Source: Plantago major (lineage: Eukaryota; Streptophyta; Magnoliopsida; Lamiales; Plantaginaceae). Taken from it: a stretch of DNA of 64,000 nucleotides. The stretch spans positions 85,202,414 through 85,266,413 of the forward strand of contig CM048839.1 of assembly GCA_026545765.1 (NCBI GenBank). Direction: 5' to 3'. Within the stretch, counting starts at the first letter, position 1. Each line of letters opens with the position of its first letter. The translations under genes and the position numbers were made by a program. The notes under the pieces are model-generated. The model saw only the letters and a program-made list of their open reading frames with translations, searched no databases and was not told where the DNA came from. This document shows, one piece after another, positions 60,501 to 64,000 of the stretch.

Positions 60501-60577
60501 AGCTGTCTGATAAGGACAACGCTTTAGAATCATATCCTTCAGCCTCGAATCGGTTCTGACTATCACTCTCGGACATC
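57522..60577 (-). pseudogene. Antisense gene of the Tat element, spliced, Transposase_28-like
   Basis: Minus-strand gene with three coding blocks. Block 1 starts with ATG 60576 (MSESDSQNRF), has an acidic N-terminus and then, at about 59700-59400, PPPGYMCVHEISLHCGW and ELMDILNDMGLSPHQIIPN, which match the plant 'putative gypsy type transposon' family (Transposase_28). Block 2 is Arg/Lys/Ala-rich with a KKGKGK patch; block 3 has a heptad-like coiled coil, then a mixed C-terminus ending at 57522. Introns 58969-59092 (GTAAGT..CAG) and 58410-58507 (GTACAT..TAG) both keep the frame. Breaks in block 1: TGA at 60244-60246 in an otherwise continuous frame, a frameshift at about 59370-59395 and TAG at 59292-59294. 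Function unknown. Confidence 0.75.
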
Positions 60578-60880
60578 CTAGGGAAAGAAAAGGCAATTTT
60601 ATGAGCTTTAAGATTGTAGTCTTAGAGGCCATTTATGTAGATTAAAGTTAAAGAAATTTACGATCGGAGGATAGGGAATGACTCTGTCGGACAAGGTTAG
60701 TTCGGAGTTAGTAAGATGTCAGTTCGGTGTTAGTGTTAACCACTCAACATATCTAAAGCACACTATGTTATAGCCAACTACGGAATACGAAAAGTAGGCA
60801 TACATCCGAACATGCAACATTTTGAATATGGAAAAATAAGTTGCAAACTTGGAAGTAAAGAAAGAAAACAAACAACTTAC

Positions 60881-60968
60881 TTGCACTCGGATTCTTGGAT
60901 TGAAGGCAGCTGACTTTGCGCGGATAACTCGCTACGAATTTCTTCTTACTCGCTTCGGATGTACTCAT
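60881..60968 (-). other. Possible upstream exon of the antisense gene
   Basis: ATG at 60968 opens a 29-codon stretch (MSTSEASKKKF) ending at a consensus donor GTAAGT (60880-60875). The next acceptor, a pyrimidine tract plus TAG, ends at 60578, directly before the ATG of the main frame. Joining them directly puts the main frame out of phase, so this may be a 5' leader exon with a short upstream frame. Confidence 0.4.
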
Positions 60969-61018
60969 ATTCGAAAAATCCTATCTCTAGAAATTTGAAA
61001 GTGACATCGGTAAAAGCC

Positions 61019-61030
61019 CCTATTTATAGA
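61019..61030 (-). promoter_or_regulatory. Candidate antisense promoter (TATA box)
   Basis: The minus strand reads CTATAAATAGGG, a near-consensus plant TATA box, about 53 bp upstream of the ATG at 60968. It points toward the antisense gene and lies inside the retrotransposon, away from the LTR promoters. Confidence 0.5.
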
Positions 61031-61262
61031 GGGTTAAATCTGGAAGCCTAACCGTCGCCATTTTTCGGGATTAAATATCAATCGTAGATCAAAATTCAAC
61101 CAACGGCGTAGTACAACAATATCAAGTGAAATGACGCATTGGTACAAAAAATTTACCTTACGATGACAAAAACACATACAACGAACTCCACCACTATCGG
61201 GAGAAGGACACCACTCGACCTTCGGATGGCCGATCCATCTTCTGTTTCGGATGTCCCTATCC

Positions 61263-61548
61263 TTTTTACAAGGACAGATGATTTACCTCACCATCACATG
61301 GACCCTCATCCGTTCGGATGTCCCTCTTCGGACCATCCCAACCACGTTGGTAAAAACCATCCCCTTTTTTACAAGGATGGAGGATTTACCTCACCATCAC
61401 ACGGACCCTCATCCGTTCGGATGTCCCTCTTCGGACCATCCCAACCAGGTTGGTAAAAACCATCCCCTTATTTACAAGGATGGAGGATTTACCTCACCAT
61501 CACACGGACCCTCGTCCATTTGGATATCCCTCTTCGGATCATCCCTTC
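61263..61548. repeat. 103-bp tandem repeat, about 2.8 copies
   Basis: ACAAGGA starts copies at 61268, 61371 and 61474, an exact 103-bp period; the copies differ at few positions. Lies between the antisense TATA box and the 3' LTR. Confidence 0.9.
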
Positions 61549-61965
61549 ACCCACCAGAGGTATAACTCCGACGTTCTCTGTCCACTTGATCTCGCTTACA
61601 AATACCCCTTCTTTCTTTAATTTTGTTGCACTCCGAGCCTTCTTCCTTGGACAGCAACAAAAGAAAGAAAAAAGGGGGGTGGGGGAGAGAGATTAAGTTA
61701 AGGACTACAAGAAGCACGGATTACACCTTTTTTCTGCTTACGAGGGACGGATTGAACCGTGAAACAAACGGTCCTCTCCACTTTTAACAATAGTTCCACT
61801 ACTACATTCTACTAAGATACTTGGAAACTAGGGGACATATGTTGATACGGAAATATGTCCAATCTGTCATAGACGCCTTTGGAACGAATCCTAAGGCATC
61901 CCAAGTTGTCTACGGATCCGAGACCTTACAGTCCGACCCTAAGCCCCCTCAAGTCCGACTCACCC

Positions 61966-61986
61966 AGGAGGAAAGGGGCAGGAGGG
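61966..61986 (+). other. Probable polypurine tract of the Tat element
   Basis: AGGAGGAAAGGGGCAGGAGG-type purine run with one C, ending about 18 bases before the LTR start. AAAGGGTAGTAGG lies even closer and could be the functional tract. Confidence 0.45.
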
Positions 61987-62004
61987 CTCAAAGGGTAGTA
62001 GGTC

Positions 62005-62729
62005 TGACCCTGCCAATGGTCCGTAACCTTGGGGTCCGACCCAGACACCCGTCCGGATTTAACACAACAACCTCATAAGCAACCAAGTAAACTGGCACTA
62101 GAGAGTAAGGAGGTCCGAGGCACAAGGTCCGAATGAAAGGTACTTGACAGACTGAGAAGAGTATCTTGTAGGCAACCTAGTACGGTCCGGACCAATCGTC
62201 CGGACCTGCCTCTTCGAACCTTAACCCGCAACAGACTGCATCAAAGCCTCTAATACTCTCACATTAATGACTAAACTACCCCTGAAAGCCCAAAGTGGAA
62301 TGGGGCAAGTGTCATTAATGGGCCATGGGCCTATTGAAGCCTTGGTGGCTCGATCCAGGCATTACACTTGGCACGATCTGATGGAACCCTCCCATTTTGG
62401 GAGAAATCTATATATATGGCACATATTCCCAAAATAACGGTAAGCCATAATCACTTCTGATTCCCGATCATTATACCAAGTTGATTCTCAGTCTCTCGCA
62501 AGTAAAGTCTCCTTCTGGTTTGACACCACGCAAATAAGGTATAAGGTTCTAACCCCCCCCCCCCCCCCCAAGCTACTTGTGCAGGTCCTCACCCATCGCC
62601 TCTTATCAGTACAACGGTACTTACGGGCTTCTACTCTTAGGTCCTTACAAGCAAGGTGTTTTAGGTACTTAGTGAGAAAGAAAGCAAAGGAAATTCATTT
62701 AAGTGTTCGGGGGACTTATACCCTCGACA
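62005..62729 (+). repeat. 3' LTR of the Tat element
   Basis: 725 bp, TGACCCTGCC to CTCGACA. TATA at 62408-62418; 17-base C run at 62553-62569 (11 in the 5' LTR). Otherwise close to the 5' LTR, indicating a fairly recent insertion. Confidence 0.92.
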
Positions 62730-63235
62730 CTAATCATTAACTAAAATTTAGGGAAAATTTCGAACTCCATTCTGACTCGATTTGAGTCTGTATGACTTTG
62801 ATTTGGAGTGCATAGCTCCGACATGGAGCATAGCGACTCGATGTCGGGCTGTAAATCAACCCCACCGGAGTTGTTAACTCCGGTGGGGCTGTGATTTATA
62901 GTTCCACCGGAACTCAGGTGGAGATAATAAGAAGAAAAGTAGAAGAAGGGAAGAAGAGGAGGAAGGGAAGAGAAGTGGAAGAATATGGGTTTCTTTTGTT
63001 TTTATTTTGTCTTTTCTTTAACTAATAAATTAATTAAATTTTCTTTTTGCTTTTCTTTCACATTTCATTAAATAATATTCAACATGGCAGGAGAGAGAAA
63101 AGGAATGGAGGTTTTGGTCAATTGTAGGGGTTTATCTGTTATTGTTCGAATATAAAGGACCAATCTGTTTAGGGGGCCAATTTAAGGGTACCATATGTAA
63201 TTTTCTCTAAAATTTAACTCTCACTCAACCATATA
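62730..63235. other. Flanking sequence with a perfect 13-bp inverted repeat
   Basis: No coding frame. CCCCACCGGAGTT (62860-62872) and AACTCCGGTGGGG (62876-62888) are perfect arms around a GTT spacer. A related half-site (CCACCGGAACTCAGGTGG) follows at about 62914. The remainder is purine-rich and AT-rich. Confidence 0.6.
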
Positions 63236-63980
63236 GGGTAAAAACTCTATAGAGGAATCCTCTATAATGGAATAAACTCTTTATATTAAAAAAAAATTCG
63301 GTCCCAACTTGGGACCAATTATAAATAAGAATAAACTCCATATTGTAATATTCTATGACATTTTCAGGTCCCGACTTAAGTAATTATACCCACATATAGT
63401 AATAAATGACATAATATTCGATAAAAATATTTATATAGATATGTTTTTCATTGCATGAAGTTTATGATGCAAAATACTTATTTAAAGTTGTCTATGATAG
63501 TGACGTAAACTTTGGAGTGATAAGCACATCTTTTAGCTTTCGTATAGTTTGTAATTGATCTATATAAACCTTCTTGTTGCACCTAAAACATCTCTAACTT
63601 GTCAAGTAGGTTTGAAACTTATTGACATGAAACTTCTGCTACTTATGTGCTATCGTCTTCGAATTATCCCCCTCCGCTTCTTGTCTAATTGATATGATGA
63701 TTTCGTATTAAGTTAAAACATCCAAAATATGTTATCTCTCTTTGCTTCTTGTCTAATAAATATTTTTACTTATTGTTAATATTTTATATTTTTTCAAATA
63801 TATAATAAAAATATATTATACAAGTTAGTAATTTTATAAAAAGAAATAACATTTAAGTTATGCATGTGATTTTTATTTAGAAAAGAAAAAAAAATTAACA
63901 CAAAACTCTTATTAGGAATAAACTCGCTATAGGAATACTTTTTTCAGGTACCGACAAAATGACTGTATAGAGTTTTTACC
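63236..63980. mobile_element. Short terminal-inverted-repeat (MITE-like) element
   Basis: GGTAAAAACTCTATA at 63237-63251 is matched inverted by TATAGAGTTTTTACC at 63966-63980, enclosing about 745 bp of AT-rich non-coding sequence. GGAATAAACTC-like motifs recur inside near both ends (63268, 63327, 63915). No transposase frame and no clear target duplication, so the family is not assigned. Confidence 0.5.
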
Positions 63981-64000
63981 GTAACACTATACTTTTGTTG

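Larger units (their letters stand above)
48580..62729 (+). mobile_element. Complete Tat-lineage Ty3/gypsy retrotransposon with antisense gene
   Basis: Direct LTRs at 48580-49294 and 62005-62729 enclose gag, protease, RT, RNase H, a second (archaeal-type) RNase H and integrase on the plus strand, in gypsy order. A long region follows with a minus-strand gene and tandem repeats before the 3' LTR. A second RNase H and extra, sometimes antisense, ORFs between pol and the 3' LTR are known for the Tat lineage. The flanks ACATT and CTAAT do not form a clear target duplication. Confidence 0.88.

Noticed and set aside
61139-61565. Plus-strand frames rich in His, Pro and Ser with internal repeats
   Set aside because: They only translate the 103-bp tandem repeat, whose period is not a multiple of three, and have no supporting context.
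48575-62734. ACATT/CTAAT as a target duplication of the Tat element
   Set aside because: Too few matching positions to claim a duplication.

Overview
This is repeat-dense nuclear DNA of a higher plant, probably a eudicot. It is AT-rich and carries plant-specific LTR-retrotransposon lineages, Helitron helicase remnants and plant-type TATA boxes. I see no host gene, tRNA, rRNA or CRISPR array, and I cannot name the species. Almost every base can be assigned to nested or adjacent transposable elements.

Layout. (1) 1-25035: a SIRE-type Ty1/copia element, here called copia-A, whose 5' LTR is cut by the window edge. Order: LTR, Met-tRNA primer site, gag, protease-integrase-RT-RNase H, a spacer with tandem hairpins and a TATA box, then a large 3' gene in the env position that is tandemly triplicated (about 4.8 kb per unit), polypurine tract and 3' LTR. 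(2) 25036-27441: 3' end and LTR of an older Athila-like gypsy element, into which copia-A apparently inserted. (3) 27533-about 35000: decayed Helitron pieces on the minus strand (two 3' termini, several PIF1 helicase fragments, a Helitron N-terminal fragment), interrupted by an 85-bp tandem repeat that itself contains a solo LTR. (4) 36165-48577: copia-B, a 5'-truncated relative of copia-A with a single-copy 3' gene. (5) 48580-62729: a complete Tat-lineage Ty3/gypsy element with both LTRs, gag-protease-RT-RNase H-integrase on the plus strand and a spliced antisense gene on the minus strand. (6) 62730-64000: flank with a perfect 13-bp inverted repeat and a short terminal-inverted-repeat element.

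The most unusual content is the copia 3' gene. In copia-B it resolves into six exons. The four internal exons are 36, 37, 51 and 40 codons, all phase 0, separated by 75-85 bp GT-AG introns. Copia-A lacks one of these introns exactly at the exon-exon junction, as expected if spliced RNA was reverse-transcribed. The copia-A array is joined through a 10-bp microhomology, and its middle unit is a 5'/3' hybrid of its neighbours, the signature of unequal crossing-over. The predicted protein has no signal peptide or membrane segment; it is rich in acidic, basic and coiled-coil stretches.

In the Tat element, an antisense gene with a 'putative gypsy type transposon' (Transposase_28-like) region has two frame-consistent introns and a TATA box of its own, and lies downstream (in its own direction) of a 103-bp tandem repeat. 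All coding regions carry stops or frameshifts. Some clustered defects look like CTG/CAG-to-CG contractions and may be sequence errors rather than biology.
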